DNA from: Pseudarthrobacter sulfonivorans
GTDB lineage: Bacteria > Actinomycetota > Actinomycetes > Actinomycetales > Micrococcaceae
Assembly (NCBI RefSeq): GCF_014712225.1
Contig: NZ_JACXBW010000012.1
Span: 62,001-126,000, forward strand
DNA length: 64,000 nt
Direction: 5' to 3'
The notes under the pieces are model-generated. The model ran no database searches, was not told the DNA's origin, and worked only from the letters and a program-made list of their open reading frames with translations. Position numbers and translations under genes: made by a program. This document shows positions 1-8,901 of the stretch, piece by piece (the stretch's first letter is position 1; every line of letters starts with the position of its first letter).

Positions 1-1153
1 CGGGCTTGTCCGAGTCCGGGGTCCAGGAATTGCCCTGCCAGTCGGTGAGGTGGGCAGGCACTTCCTCGGTCATGCCCTCCCACCACACGCCGCCGTCGTC
101 GGTCAGTGCGACGTTGGTGAAGATGCTGTTGCCCTTGGCGATGGCGCGCATCGCGTTGGGGTTGGTGCCCCAGCCGGTGCCCGGAGCCACGCCGAAGAGG
201 CCAGCCTCGGGGTTGACTGCGCGGAGTTCGCCTTCCTTGCCGAAGCGCATCCAGGTGATGTCATCACCCAGGGTCTCCACCTTCCAGCCCTCAATGGTGG
301 GATCGAGCAGCGCGAGGTTGGTCTTGCCACAGGCGGACGGGAAGGCGGCTGAGATGTAGTAGGTCTTCTGCTCCGGGGACGTCAGCTTCAGGATGAGCAT
401 GTGCTCGGCCAGCCAGCCTTCGTCGCGGGCCATCACCGATGCGATTCGCAAGGCAAAGCACTTCTTGCCCAGCAGCGCGTTTCCGCCGTAGCCGGAGCCA
501 TAAGACCAGATGGAGCGCTCTTCGGGGAAGTGGACAATCCACTTGTCCGGGTTGCACGGCCACGGGACGTCGGTCTGGCCGGGCGCCAGCGGGGCGCCCA
601 GGGAGTGCAGCGCCGGCACGAAGAACGCGTCGGTGGCGGTGATCTTGTCCAGGACCTTGGTGCCGATGGTGGCCATGATGCGCATCGAGGCAACCACGTA
701 GGCACTGTCGGTGATCTCGACGCCGAACTTGGGATCCTCAGCGTCGAGGTGTCCCATCACGAACGGGATGACGTACATGGTGCGTCCGCGCATGGCGCCG
801 GCGAACAGTCCGCGCAGCTTCTGCTTCATGTCGGCCGGAGCCATCCAGTTGTTGGTGAAGCCGGCGTCGTGCTCCTTCTCGGAGCAGATGTAGGTCTGCT
901 CCTCCACGCGGGCTACGTCCGCGGGGTCAGAGAATGCAGCAAAAGAATTGGGGAAGAGCTCCTGGTTCAGGCGCGTCAGCGTTCCTGCTGCGACGAGCTC
1001 GTCCGTGAGGCGCGTGTTTTCCTCTTCGGTACCGTCAACCCAGTGGATCCGGTCCGGCTGCGTAAGCGCAGCAACCTCTTCGACCCATGCCAGCAGTGCT
1101 GCATGTGTGGTGGGTGCTTTCTCAAGCAGCGGCTGTTGTGCCAGATCGCCCAT
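1..1153 (-). CDS. pckG: Phosphoenolpyruvate carboxykinase (GTP), C-terminus cut off by window edge
   Basis: Converts oxaloacetate and GTP to phosphoenolpyruvate, GDP and CO2, the first committed step of gluconeogenesis, in the cytosol. The first 384 codons of an enzyme usually about 610 residues long are present. Diagnostic stretches are [20 protein letters not shown] and the P-loop region [14 protein letters not shown], with the hyperreactive cysteine of GTP-type enzymes directly before GKT. The start at 1153 follows a strong ribosome site (GAGGAAGG, 1160-1168 region). An in-frame ATG at 1177 would add eight residues (MNPRKGTA) that contain this ribosome site, so it is less likely. A CRP/GlxR-like palindrome lies about 150 bp upstream, which would fit carbon-source control. 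Confidence 0.96.
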   Translation of the reverse strand, partial: MGDLAQQPLLEKAPTTHAALLAWVEEVAALTQPDRIHWVDGTEEENTRLTDELVAAGTLTRLNQELFPNSFAAFSDPADVARVEEQTYICSEKEHDAGFTNNWMAPADMKQKLRGLFAGAMRGRTMYVIPFVMGHLDAEDPKFGVEITDSAYVVASMRIMATIGTKVLDKITATDAFFVPALHSLGAPLAPGQTDVPWPCNPDKWIVHFPEERSIWSYGSGYGGNALLGKKCFALRIASVMARDEGWLAEHMLILKLTSPEQKTYYISAAFPSACGKTNLALLDPTIEGWKVETLGDDITWMRFGKEGELRAVNPEAGLFGVAPGTGWGTNPNAMRAIAKGNSIFTNVALTDDGGVWWEGMTEEVPAHLTDWQGNSWTPDSDKP

Positions 1154-1302
1154 TGCGGTTCCCTTCCTCGGGTTCATCGGTGTGTCCTAAATGCTATTGG
1201 CCGCCCCGGGGTCACCGGCGATGTCAGCCGTGCACGTTTCTGCTCCTTTGGGACGGAACCCGCGCAAATTCAAGGAAAACCTGCACAAATCGGTGAAAAT
1301 AA

Positions 1303-1316
1303 GTGATCAAGGTCAC
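1303..1316. promoter_or_regulatory. CRP/GlxR-type binding site upstream of pckG
   Basis: GTGATCAAGGTCAC is a GTGA-N6-TCAC palindrome matching the TGTGA-N6-TCACA consensus of actinobacterial CRP/GlxR regulators. It lies between divergent pckG and tRNA-Arg, about 150 bp upstream of the pckG start. A second site of the same form is at 61811-61826. Assignment to pckG is inference. Confidence 0.45.
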
Positions 1317-1355
1317 GTAGACCGGTCTAGTTGCCCATATTACAGGGCTCCCGAT

Positions 1356-1385
1356 TTGGCACGAGGGCCCAGCCTCGCGTAAAGT
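1356..1385 (+). promoter_or_regulatory. Probable promoter of tRNA-Arg
   Basis: TTGGCA (1356-1361), an 18-bp spacer and TAAAGT (1380-1385) resemble a primary sigma-factor promoter, with the mature tRNA starting about 44 bp after the -10 box. Confidence 0.45.
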
Positions 1386-1428
1386 AATTCGAGGTTCGGG
1401 GAGCGAGATACTCCGCGAAACAGAATAT

Positions 1429-1502
<74 letters not shown>

Positions 1503-1509
1503 CAGAATG

Positions 1510-1548
1510 AAGGTCCGCACCGGTTCGCCGGTGCGGACCTTCTGTTTT
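1510..1548 (+). terminator. Rho-independent terminator after tRNA-Arg
   Basis: AAGGTCCGCACCGG (1510-1523), a TTCG tetraloop and CCGGTGCGGACCTT (1528-1541) form a perfect 14-bp stem followed by CTGTTTT. The arms span 1510-1541 and the T-rich tail runs to 1548. Confidence 0.93.
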
Positions 1549-1719
1549 AAGCGCCGGCCTGCTTTATGTGCCTGTCCGGACTGCGTCACTTTTGGTCACA
1601 ACATCACTCCGGACCCTTGGATCACCGGGGCCCCCGCCCCCTGGCCTGGTCGAAAGTTACGCAATTCGGCAGTCAACCCGTCCTCCCCCGCCGTCCGGAG
1701 CCGGGCGTAGGCTGGAGAA

Positions 1720-3189
1720 ATGACGCCCCAAACCTTGGAACGGGAATTTGATGTCGTAATCATCGGCGCGGGTGCCGTGGGCGAAAACGTTGCGGACAGG
1801 GCAGTCCAGGGTGGACTCACCGTTGTGGTCATCGAGGCCGAACTCGTGGGCGGCGAATGTTCCTACTGGGCCTGCATGCCATCGAAGGCGCTGCTCCGTT
1901 CAGGCACGGCCCTGCACGGCGCACAGACTGTCCCGGGCGCCGAGGAAGCAGTCACCCGCACCCTGGATGCGGCGGCAGTCCTTAAGCGCCGCGACTATAT
2001 GACTGCCAACTGGCAGGATGACGGCGCGGTGAAGTGGCTGGAAGGCGCCGGCATCGAACTCATCCGCGGCCGCGGCCGGCTCACCGGGCCCTTAGCCGTG
2101 GATGTAGCCGGGCTGGATGGCAACACCTACCGGCTCAAGGCCCGTCACGCCGTCGTGCTGGCCACCGGCTCCACCCCGAACCGACCGCCCATCAAAGGAC
2201 TTGCCGAGCTCCAGGTCTGGGGCACCCGGGAAGCAACGTCGGCAAAGGAAATCCCGGAACGGCTTGCCGTCCTTGGCGGCGGCGTGGCCGGCACCGAACT
2301 GGCTCAGGCGTTCGCCCGCCTGGGTGCGGACGTGACCCTGGTGGCCAGGAGCGGGCTCCTGGCCAGCTTCCCGGCCGAAGCCAGCAGCCTCGTGGCCGCC
2401 GGACTTCGGGCGGACGGAGTGGAGATACGCCTCGGCACCTCCGCGGAAAGCATCCACGAAAACGACGACGGCACCTTTACCCTGACGCTGCGTGACCGGA
2501 CTGCGGGCGAACAAGGCACCGTGACAGCGGACAAGGTCCTGGTCTCCACCGGCAGGCATCCGGCCCTCGAAGGCCTGGGCTTGGAAAGCGTGGGCTTCAG
2601 GGCCCAGGACGGGCAGCCACTCCGGCTCCCCACCGACTCCACTGGCCTAGTCCAGGGCGTGGAAGGAACGCAACCCTGGCTCTACGCGGTGGGAGACGCC
2701 GCAGGCAAGAACTACTTCACGCACCAGGGCAAGTACGAGGCCCGGGCCACCGGTGACGCCATTGCCGCCCGGGCCAAGGGCGAACTGGAAGGCACTCCGG
2801 CAGCCTGGAGCCGCTACGCCCAGACGGCCAACCAGCACGCCGTGCCCAGCGTGGTGTTCACCGATCCGGAACTGGCTGCCGTGGGACGCACCCTGGAGCA
2901 AGCACGGAAGGACGGCTACAACGCCTCGTCCGTGGAGCTGCCCATCGAGGTCTCGGGGTCGTCGCTGCACTCCGAGCACTACGCGGGCTGGGCGCAGCTG
3001 GTTGTGGACGAAGACCGCAGGGTCCTCCTGGGCGCCACCTTCGCCGGACCGGATGTGGGCGAACTGCTCCATGCGGCCACGATTGCCGTGGTGGGCGAGG
3101 TCCCGCTTGACCGGCTGTGGCATGCGGTGCCGTCGTTTCCGACGATCAGCGAAGTATGGCTACGGCTGCTGGAGAAGTACGGCCTGTAG
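1720..3189 (+). CDS. FAD/NAD(P)-dependent disulfide oxidoreductase of the dihydrolipoamide dehydrogenase/mercuric reductase superfamily
   Basis: A 489-residue flavoprotein. It has an N-terminal FAD Rossmann motif VIIGAGAVGENVA (residues 14-26), a redox-active pair Cys47-SYWA-Cys52 in GGECSYWACMPSKALL, a second Rossmann motif LAVLGGGVAGTELAQ for NAD(P)H, the FAD-contacting YAVGDAAG, and a C-terminal dimerisation domain. In true lipoamide dehydrogenases the C-terminus carries HAHPTLSE with the catalytic base; here it reads HAVPSFPTISE, so that histidine is not at its usual place. The substrate is therefore unknown and the enzyme may reduce quinones or another disulfide. The start follows CTGGAGAA. 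The nearest downstream gene has its own promoter. Confidence 0.88.
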   Translation: MTPQTLEREFDVVIIGAGAVGENVADRAVQGGLTVVVIEAELVGGECSYWACMPSKALLRSGTALHGAQTVPGAEEAVTRTLDAAAVLKRRDYMTANWQDDGAVKWLEGAGIELIRGRGRLTGPLAVDVAGLDGNTYRLKARHAVVLATGSTPNRPPIKGLAELQVWGTREATSAKEIPERLAVLGGGVAGTELAQAFARLGADVTLVARSGLLASFPAEASSLVAAGLRADGVEIRLGTSAESIHENDDGTFTLTLRDRTAGEQGTVTADKVLVSTGRHPALEGLGLESVGFRAQDGQPLRLPTDSTGLVQGVEGTQPWLYAVGDAAGKNYFTHQGKYEARATGDAIAARAKGELEGTPAAWSRYAQTANQHAVPSVVFTDPELAAVGRTLEQARKDGYNASSVELPIEVSGSSLHSEHYAGWAQLVVDEDRRVLLGATFAGPDVGELLHAATIAVVGEVPLDRLWHAVPSFPTISEVWLRLLEKYGL

Positions 3190-3194
3190 CTTAT

Positions 3195-3223
3195 TTGAAC
3201 TGACCGGTCAGTTCAGTTAGACT
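3195..3223 (+). promoter_or_regulatory. Promoter of the pseudo-ABC/YhgE/TetR operon
   Basis: TTGAAC (3195-3200), a 17-bp spacer and TAGACT (3218-3223). Transcription would begin near 3230, downstream of the GTG at 3226, which argues for the TTG start at 3256. The spacer is filled by the operator at 3196-3215. Confidence 0.7.
3196..3215. promoter_or_regulatory. TetR-type operator, perfect 20-bp palindrome
   Basis: TGAACTGACCGGTCAGTTCA is its own reverse complement over all 20 bases. It overlaps the -35 box and spacer of the promoter at 3195-3223, so a bound repressor would block RNA polymerase. The operon ends in a TetR gene (6047-6706), the obvious candidate ligand. Confidence 0.8.
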
Positions 3224-3255
3224 GGGTGCAGACATCAGTCGTCGAAAGGTCACCC

Positions 3256-4017
3256 TTGCTATTTGTCCAGCAGCTCTATGTGAAGGGGCGGCGCGACGAT
3301 CTGCTTCCGCCCACCTCCCTGCGCGCAAGCCGGGGCGAGCTGCTCCTGGTGGCGGCGGACCGGCAGGACCAGAGGACCGCCCTCGCCCTGACCATCAGCG
3401 GCCGCATGAAGCCCGGCGGCGGCCAGGTCTCGTGGGCCGGCAGTTCCCGCACCAAAACCCTTCGGCTCGCCAGCGCCCTGGTCGATTCCCCCGGCGTGAA
3501 CGAACCGGAGCAGCACCTCAGCGTGCGGGACCTGGTGACCGAGGACCTCGCCCTGGTCCCCCGGCGCTACCGCGGCGCGCTCCTCAGCAAACCCTGGCTG
3601 AAGGTCAACAGGTTTGAGGACATCGCGGATCTTTGGACCGAACAGCTTCCCGCCGGCAAACGGATGGACCTGCTGACGGCCTTGGCGCTGGCCAACCCGC
3701 ACACCGATCTCCTGGTGGTCGACTCCCCGGACAGGCACAGTGCCAGCGCCGCGGACTGGCTGCCGCGGCTTGAAGCGCTGGCGTACGACGGCGGCCGGCC
3801 ACTCGCCGTCGTCGCTACCGTCACTGCCCTCCCGGACTCGTGGACGGGACCGGCCGCCGTGATCGGCAACGCGGCCCAGCGGCCGGACGGAACCCCCGCC
3901 GCGCCGGAACCTGACCCGACCCCACCAGCCCTGACCCCACCAGCGCCGATCAACGAACCTGACCGGGCTGACGACGAAACAGAAGCCCTCCTACGCGAAA
4001 CCGAGGACGCCAAGTGA
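3256..4017 (+). CDS. Degenerate ABC-transporter ATPase-like protein encoded with YhgE/Pip
   Basis: The 253-residue protein has the overall layout of an ABC ATPase but broken nucleotide-binding motifs. Where GPNGAGKTTL is expected it reads AADRQDQRTALAL with no Lys-Thr/Ser P-loop, and the Walker B region is DLLVVDSPD rather than LLLDEPT. It ends in an acidic Pro-rich tail (residues about 205-253). It overlaps the YhgE/Pip gene by four bases (GTGA), so the two are translationally coupled, and it may act as a non-hydrolysing partner or adaptor. TTG at 3256 was chosen because GAAAGG (3244-3249) precedes it by six bases and the upstream GTG at 3226 lies before the predicted transcription start; the longer form would add ten residues. 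Confidence 0.72.
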   Translation: MLFVQQLYVKGRRDDLLPPTSLRASRGELLLVAADRQDQRTALALTISGRMKPGGGQVSWAGSSRTKTLRLASALVDSPGVNEPEQHLSVRDLVTEDLALVPRRYRGALLSKPWLKVNRFEDIADLWTEQLPAGKRMDLLTALALANPHTDLLVVDSPDRHSASAADWLPRLEALAYDGGRPLAVVATVTALPDSWTGPAAVIGNAAQRPDGTPAAPEPDPTPPALTPPAPINEPDRADDETEALLRETEDAK

Positions 4018-6050
4018 CCGTGCTGCGGCTGGCCCGTTCCGAACTCAAGCGGATGACCGGCGGGTTACTGCCGAAGCTGACCATCCTTGCCCTGATCATG
4101 GTGCCGCTCCTGTACGGCGCCGTGTACCTGTACGCCAACTGGAACCCCTACGGGAACCTGAACCAGATCGACGCAGCCCTGGTGGTGGAGGACTCCGGAG
4201 CCACATCGGGGGACGGCACCGAACTCCACGCCGGCACTGAGGTGGCGGACGGGCTGATCGATGGCCATGTCTTCAACTGGAAGCCGGTCACCACCGCCGC
4301 AGAGGCCGACGCGGGTGTCAGCAGCGGCAAGTACGCGTTTGCGCTGAAGATCCCCAAGGACTTCTCCACCAACCTGGTCTCACCGGGCAGCTTCGATTCA
4401 GCCAGCCAGGCGATGCTGAACGTGACCACCAACGATGCCAACAACTACCTGCTGAGCACCATCGTGGACAAGCTGACCACCTCGGTCCACAGCACCGTTG
4501 CCAAGGAGGTGGGCGAAGAGACCGCAAACCAGCTCCTCACGGGCTTCGGCACCATCCATGCCCAGATGCTCAAGGCGGGAGACGGGGCCGGACAGCTGGC
4601 CGACGGCGTGGCCACCCTCCGCGACGGGGCCACCACACTGCACGCAGGCACCACTGAACTCCGCACCGGGGCCGCGGAGCTCTCCGCCGGACAACTGCAG
4701 CTGCGGGACGGCGCCAACCGGCTGACCGACGGCGCCGGACAGCTCAGCAGCGGCCTCACCCTGCTGAAGGACAAGACCGCCACACTCCCCACGGACACCC
4801 AGACCCTGGCCAACGGGGCCGCGAGCGTGGCTGCCGGGAACGCCCAGCTGAACACCAAGGTCCAGAACGTTGTCACCCAACTGGATGCCGCGGACCAGGG
4901 GCTCCGGGCACGGGTGATCGAATCGAACACCCGCCTCGTCGCCGCCGCAGTGATCACGCAGGAGCAGGCGAACAGCATTCTGGCCGATTTCGACTCCGCG
5001 GCAGCCTCCAGCCCGGTGGCCGCGGCGAAGACCACCATCCAGGCCGATGCCGCCCAGATCCAGCAACTGGCGGACGGTGCCACGGCCGTGAGTGTGGGTG
5101 CCGCCCAGCTCGCCTCGGCCACCCCTGCCTTGAAGGACGCCGTGACACAGGCCTCAGGCGGCGCCGACCAGCTCCACACTGGGGCAGCCACACTGGCCAC
5201 CGGCCAGCAGACCGCGCTCGACGGAGCCGGCCGCCTGGCGGAGGGGGCCCAGACGGTCGACGCCGGCGCGGGGCAGCTTGAGGCGGGTGCCGCTAAGGCC
5301 GCTGACGGGTCGCGGACGCTCGCCACCGAGATTGCCCGCGGTGCGGGCCAGGTGCCCAACCCCGACGATGCGCAGAAGAACAGCCTGTCGCAGGTGATCG
5401 CAGATCCTGTTGCAGTCAGCAACGTCTCCCAGGCCAAAGCGGGCTCCTACGGCGCGGGGCTGGCGCCCTTCTTCCTGACCCTCGCACTGTGGATCGGCAT
5501 CTTTATGCTGATCCAGGCCATGCGGCCCATCACCCAGCGGGCCCTGGCGTCGAACGCCCCCGCCTGGAAAATCGCCGTCGGCGGCTGGCTTCCGTTCTTG
5601 GCCGTCTCAGCAGTCCAGGCCACCCTCCTGACCCTGGTGGTGAACCTGGCACTGGGACTGAACCCTGCGCATCCGGTCCTGATGTGGCTGTTCATGCTGG
5701 CCGCGGCGATGGCCTTCAGCGCCATCATCCAGGGCGTGGTGGCTTTGCTGGGGTCGCCCGGCAAGCTGGTTGTGCTGATCCTGCTGGTGCTGCAGCTCGT
5801 ATCCTCGGGCGGAACGTTTCCCTGGCAGACCACCCCGCAGCCGCTGCACGTGGTGCACGAGGTCCTCCCCATGGGCTACGTGGTCACCGGCATGCGGCAC
5901 CTCATCTATGGCGCGGACTTGTCCATGATTGTGCCCACCGTCCTGGGGCTGGTCGGCTACACGCTCCTGGGCGCCGCGATGTCCACGTTCGCCGTCCGGA
6001 AGCACAAATACTGGACGCTCAAAACCCTTAAGCCCGAGATTGCCGTATGA
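4014..6050 (+). CDS. YhgE/Pip-family membrane protein
   Basis: The 678-residue protein has the YhgE/Pip architecture. One N-terminal membrane helix (about residues 20-42) is followed by YLYANWNPYGNLNQIDAALV, typical of the family. A long extracytoplasmic region (about 50-470) is full of helical heptad-like repeats of the type LADGVATLRDGATTLHAGTTEL, and about five or six membrane helices follow (about 480-665). The family includes phage infection protein of Lactococcus and resembles ABC-2 and MmpL-like exporters; its substrate is unknown. It starts at GTG within the stop of the pseudo-ABC gene and overlaps the TetR gene at ATGA. Expression is probably set by the palindromic operator at 3196-3215. 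Confidence 0.9.
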   Translation: MTVLRLARSELKRMTGGLLPKLTILALIMVPLLYGAVYLYANWNPYGNLNQIDAALVVEDSGATSGDGTELHAGTEVADGLIDGHVFNWKPVTTAAEADAGVSSGKYAFALKIPKDFSTNLVSPGSFDSASQAMLNVTTNDANNYLLSTIVDKLTTSVHSTVAKEVGEETANQLLTGFGTIHAQMLKAGDGAGQLADGVATLRDGATTLHAGTTELRTGAAELSAGQLQLRDGANRLTDGAGQLSSGLTLLKDKTATLPTDTQTLANGAASVAAGNAQLNTKVQNVVTQLDAADQGLRARVIESNTRLVAAAVITQEQANSILADFDSAAASSPVAAAKTTIQADAAQIQQLADGATAVSVGAAQLASATPALKDAVTQASGGADQLHTGAATLATGQQTALDGAGRLAEGAQTVDAGAGQLEAGAAKAADGSRTLATEIARGAGQVPNPDDAQKNSLSQVIADPVAVSNVSQAKAGSYGAGLAPFFLTLALWIGIFMLIQAMRPITQRALASNAPAWKIAVGGWLPFLAVSAVQATLLTLVVNLALGLNPAHPVLMWLFMLAAAMAFSAIIQGVVALLGSPGKLVVLILLVLQLVSSGGTFPWQTTPQPLHVVHEVLPMGYVVTGMRHLIYGADLSMIVPTVLGLVGYTLLGAAMSTFAVRKHKYWTLKTLKPEIAV

Positions 6051-6706
6051 GCGCCGTGATGTCGGACCAGGGTGCGGCTGAGAAGAAACTCCGCCCGGCC
6101 CGGACCAACGCCACCCGGCAAAAGCTGTTCGACGCCTCCATGGAGCTGATCGGTGAGCGGGGAGCTGCCGGTGTGACCGTGGACGAGATCGCCGCCGCTG
6201 CGGGCGTTTCCAAAGGCACCGTCTATTACAACTTCGGCAGCAAGTCCGACCTGATCGCGCAGCTGCTGCGGCATGGCGTGGACATCCTGAAGGCTCGCCT
6301 GCTCAGCGCGTCCGGTGCCGGCGGAGCCCCCGGCGCTGCGGACCGCCCGGCGGCTGATCCCCTGGTGGCCATGGAGGCGATGATCGGACAGGCCATGGAC
6401 TTCATGGCCGACTACCCGTCCTTCGCGAGGCTGTGGGTCAGCGAAAACTGGCGCACTCCCAGCGTGTGGCGGGATACCTTTGCCGTACTCAGGACCGAAC
6501 TCCTGGCCGTCATCGGCGACGCCATCGAGTCCGTGGCGGCAGTCCATCCCGTGGACGGAACCATCTCGCGCGGCAGCCTGGAGACGGCAATCTTCGGTGC
6601 CTGCTTTGTCGTGGGCCTGGACCGGGTGACCTACAACCCGGAACGGAGCCGTGACCAAAGCGTTGCAGCAATCATGGCAATCATGCGCGGCTACGTGCTG
6701 AAGTAA
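6047..6706 (+). CDS. TetR/AcrR-family transcriptional regulator
   Basis: 219 residues with a TetR DNA-binding domain. Helix-turn-helix residues lie in GVTVDEIAAAAGVSKGTVYY followed by NFGSKSDLIAQLL (about residues 40-72); the remaining 150 residues form the ligand-binding and dimerisation domain. It is the last gene of the operon that starts at the palindromic operator 3196-3215, with which it overlaps YhgE/Pip at ATGA, so it most likely represses its own operon. The inducing ligand is unknown. Confidence 0.92.
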   Translation: MSAVMSDQGAAEKKLRPARTNATRQKLFDASMELIGERGAAGVTVDEIAAAAGVSKGTVYYNFGSKSDLIAQLLRHGVDILKARLLSASGAGGAPGAADRPAADPLVAMEAMIGQAMDFMADYPSFARLWVSENWRTPSVWRDTFAVLRTELLAVIGDAIESVAAVHPVDGTISRGSLETAIFGACFVVGLDRVTYNPERSRDQSVAAIMAIMRGYVLK

Positions 6707-6720
6707 CTCAACCCTCGGGG

Positions 6721-7386
6721 ATGATTGATCCCATGCGCCACATGGGTATCAGCGGAAAGTTCGCCCTCATCACGGCCGTCGCCGCCCTGGGCATGCTGGT
6801 GCTGACTGCCATCACGCTCGAGGAAGCCGTGATGGTCACGTTCCTGGGGCTCGCGGCCGTCACATACGTTGCCGCGGTGGCCGAAGTCCTGCGGCGGCGC
6901 CGCCATGTGGCGCTGGTGGCCACCGGCGTGGGCAGCAGCCTGACCATCGCTTTCTCGCTGGCTTTCCTCAGCACCTGGGAGCTCGCATTTGTGGATCAGC
7001 CGACCATCATAGGTACGCCACTTCCCACCGACGATCCTGACAATTATTTCTTCTGGGCCGCCGCCTCAGCCGTCGCTACGGTGCTGGTCCTGTTCCTGGG
7101 CGCGGCCTGGCCCTCAGGAAGCCGGCCCGGCAACGGGAATGGGCTGGCGGCTGGAGGTGGCCGGAAGCGGTCGCCGTCGCAGGACCGGCCTGCAGCCCGG
7201 AGTTCGGCCACCCGCAGCGCCGGTGCCACCGCTCAGGGTTCTTCCGGGTCCCGCGCGCCGGCCCGGCTGCCGGCGGGGGCAGCCAAGCGGCCGTCGTCGT
7301 CCGCATCCCCGGCGCGTAAGCCGGCACCGAAACCGGCGCCGCTGCCGGCACCCACGTCCGGCGCGAAAACCACGTCCCGGCGCTGA
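6721..7386 (+). CDS. Hypothetical membrane protein with Ala/Pro/Ser-rich cytoplasmic tail
   Basis: Not recognised as a named family. Residues 8-128 hold four hydrophobic segments (about 11-30, 36-56, 66-86, 110-128) and a charged RRRRH loop. Residues 135-221 are low complexity, rich in Ala, Pro, Ser, Lys and Arg. No clear ribosome site precedes 6721; in-frame ATGs at 6733 and 6742 are possible starts, with CGGGGA about ten bases before 6733. The last 154 bases overlap the 3' end of the convergent EamA gene, and the low-complexity tail corresponds to this overlap. Confidence 0.6.
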   Translation: MIDPMRHMGISGKFALITAVAALGMLVLTAITLEEAVMVTFLGLAAVTYVAAVAEVLRRRRHVALVATGVGSSLTIAFSLAFLSTWELAFVDQPTIIGTPLPTDDPDNYFFWAAASAVATVLVLFLGAAWPSGSRPGNGNGLAAGGGRKRSPSQDRPAARSSATRSAGATAQGSSGSRAPARLPAGAAKRPSSSASPARKPAPKPAPLPAPTSGAKTTSRR

Positions 7387-8261
7387 CGCGGCCTGCCCCC
7401 TCCGGTGAGTACCGCCGTCGCCACCCCGCCCAGGAGCAGCGCCCCGCCAGCCAGTTCGGCCGGCGTCGGCACCTCCGCCAGTACCAGCCACGCAGCGCTC
7501 ATCCCTACCACCGGGACCAGGAGCGTGAAGGGAACAACGGCCGACGACGGGTAGCGGGCCAGCAGCCGGTTCCAGATTCCGTACCCCACCAACGACCCGA
7601 ATATAGCCGTGTACAGCGCGCTGGCGATGGTGACCGGCTGCAGGTGCGCCAGCGTGCCGAGCACGGCGCCGGGTCCGTCCACCAGGAGCGAAACTCCGGC
7701 GAGGGGCAGCGGAACCACGGCCCCGGACCAGACCACCAGTCCCAGCCCTGACGCCGCCTTGGCCTTGCGGGCGATGACGTTCCCCGCGGCCCAGGACAGC
7801 GCCGCGCCCAGCACAATGATCAGCGGCAGCAGGGGCGCCACGGCGCTGCGGCCCACGGCCACCACGGCCAGTCCGGCAACGCCAAGAACCACGCCGAACA
7901 GCTGGCTACGGCTGGGACGCTCCCCCAGGAACCCGGCCGACAGGAGAACCGTCAGCAGCACCTGCGCCTGGAGCACCAGCGAGGCAAGGCCGGCCGGCAT
8001 GCCAAGCGCCATGGCCAGATACAGGAGGCCAAACTGGCCGGCACTCATAAAGAGACCGACGCCGATGATCGCCTTCCAGCTCACATCCGGCTTCCGGATG
8101 AAGAAAATCAAGGGGACGACCACCAGGACGAACCGCATGGCGACGAACAGGAGCGGCGGCACTTCCCCGTCGTCCGGATGCAAGCCCATGTCGATGGCCA
8201 CGAAGTTCACGCCCCAAAGGACAGCGACCAGCAGGGCGAGGAGGGAGTGTCGGAGGTTCAC
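7233..8261 (-). CDS. EamA/DMT-family transporter
   Basis: 342 residues with the two EamA repeats of five membrane helices each. It opens with LLALLVAVLWGVNFVAI and contains MSAGQFGLLYLAMALGM in the first half and ALYTAIFGSLVGYGIWNRLL in the second. Family members export amino acids and metabolites (for example cysteine/O-acetylserine exporter YdeD); the substrate here is not deducible. The membrane part ends near residue 285, and the remaining Gly/Ala/Asp-rich tail is encoded in the stretch that overlaps the convergent gene 6721-7386. Confidence 0.88.
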   Translation of the reverse strand: MNLRHSLLALLVAVLWGVNFVAIDMGLHPDDGEVPPLLFVAMRFVLVVVPLIFFIRKPDVSWKAIIGVGLFMSAGQFGLLYLAMALGMPAGLASLVLQAQVLLTVLLSAGFLGERPSRSQLFGVVLGVAGLAVVAVGRSAVAPLLPLIIVLGAALSWAAGNVIARKAKAASGLGLVVWSGAVVPLPLAGVSLLVDGPGAVLGTLAHLQPVTIASALYTAIFGSLVGYGIWNRLLARYPSSAVVPFTLLVPVVGMSAAWLVLAEVPTPAELAGGALLLGGVATAVLTGGGRPRQRRDVVFAPDVGAGSGAGFGAGLRAGDADDDGRLAAPAGSRAGARDPEEP

Positions 8262-8288
8262 CGTTCAACCCTGCCAGACTGCCGCGCG

Positions 8289-8816
8289 TCAGTGCGCGCG
8301 GGGAACCTTGAATTTGGTGATCCGGGCGTCCTGGCCGTCGAGTTCGGCCCAGGACTTTTCCGTTTCCAGAACCGTCAGTGCGCTGGTGGGGTAGCGCGTG
8401 GCCGCGTCCATGTAGGCGTCATGGTTCGAGTCCCGTGAAGCCAGATGCATGGCGAGATCCTGGACGCCGGGCATGTGCGAGATGAGCATCAGCGTGGTGA
8501 CCGTGTCCGGCACGTGGTTGACCACGGTAAGCATGCGCAGCGCGGAGGCGGCATACAGGCCGTCCTCAAGTTTCGGCGTCGGGGCCTTATCCCCCAGCTC
8601 GGCGCATACCCACGTGCACGTCTGCCGGGTGCGCAGGGCGCTGGAGCACAGGATGAAGTCGGGGAGGATGCCGTGCTTGACCAGCCATCTCCCGGCCAGC
8701 GGCGCCTCCCGGTGCCCGCGCTCCTCCAGCGGCCGCTCATGATCCGCAACCCCGCCGGGCCAGTCCGCCTTGGCATGGCGCATGATCACCAAGCGTTTGA
8801 TGTGGTGATCATTCAT
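8289..8816 (-). CDS. SixA-type histidine phosphatase
   Basis: 175 residues of the histidine phosphatase superfamily. The phosphohistidine-forming RH is Arg13-His14 in VIMRHAKAD; SSALRTRQT carries the second phosphate-binding arginine, and MLISHMPGVQ the second histidine. The size and sequence fit the small SixA branch, which dephosphorylates phosphohistidine on proteins; the target is unknown. It lies 27 bp downstream of the EamA gene start on the same strand and could be transcribed ahead of it. Confidence 0.9.
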   Translation of the reverse strand: MNDHHIKRLVIMRHAKADWPGGVADHERPLEERGHREAPLAGRWLVKHGILPDFILCSSALRTRQTCTWVCAELGDKAPTPKLEDGLYAASALRMLTVVNHVPDTVTTLMLISHMPGVQDLAMHLASRDSNHDAYMDAATRYPTSALTVLETEKSWAELDGQDARITKFKVPRAH

Positions 8817-8901
8817 CCCCCAAGCCTAACGCCCGCAGGACCCACGGCACCGCCGTCGAACATAGCCGGGGAGACCAATGCTCAGAAAGCCCGAGGCTGA
8901 A

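Noticed and set aside
3226-3255. GTG start for the pseudo-ABC gene
   Set aside because: It lies at or before the predicted transcription start, without a ribosome site.
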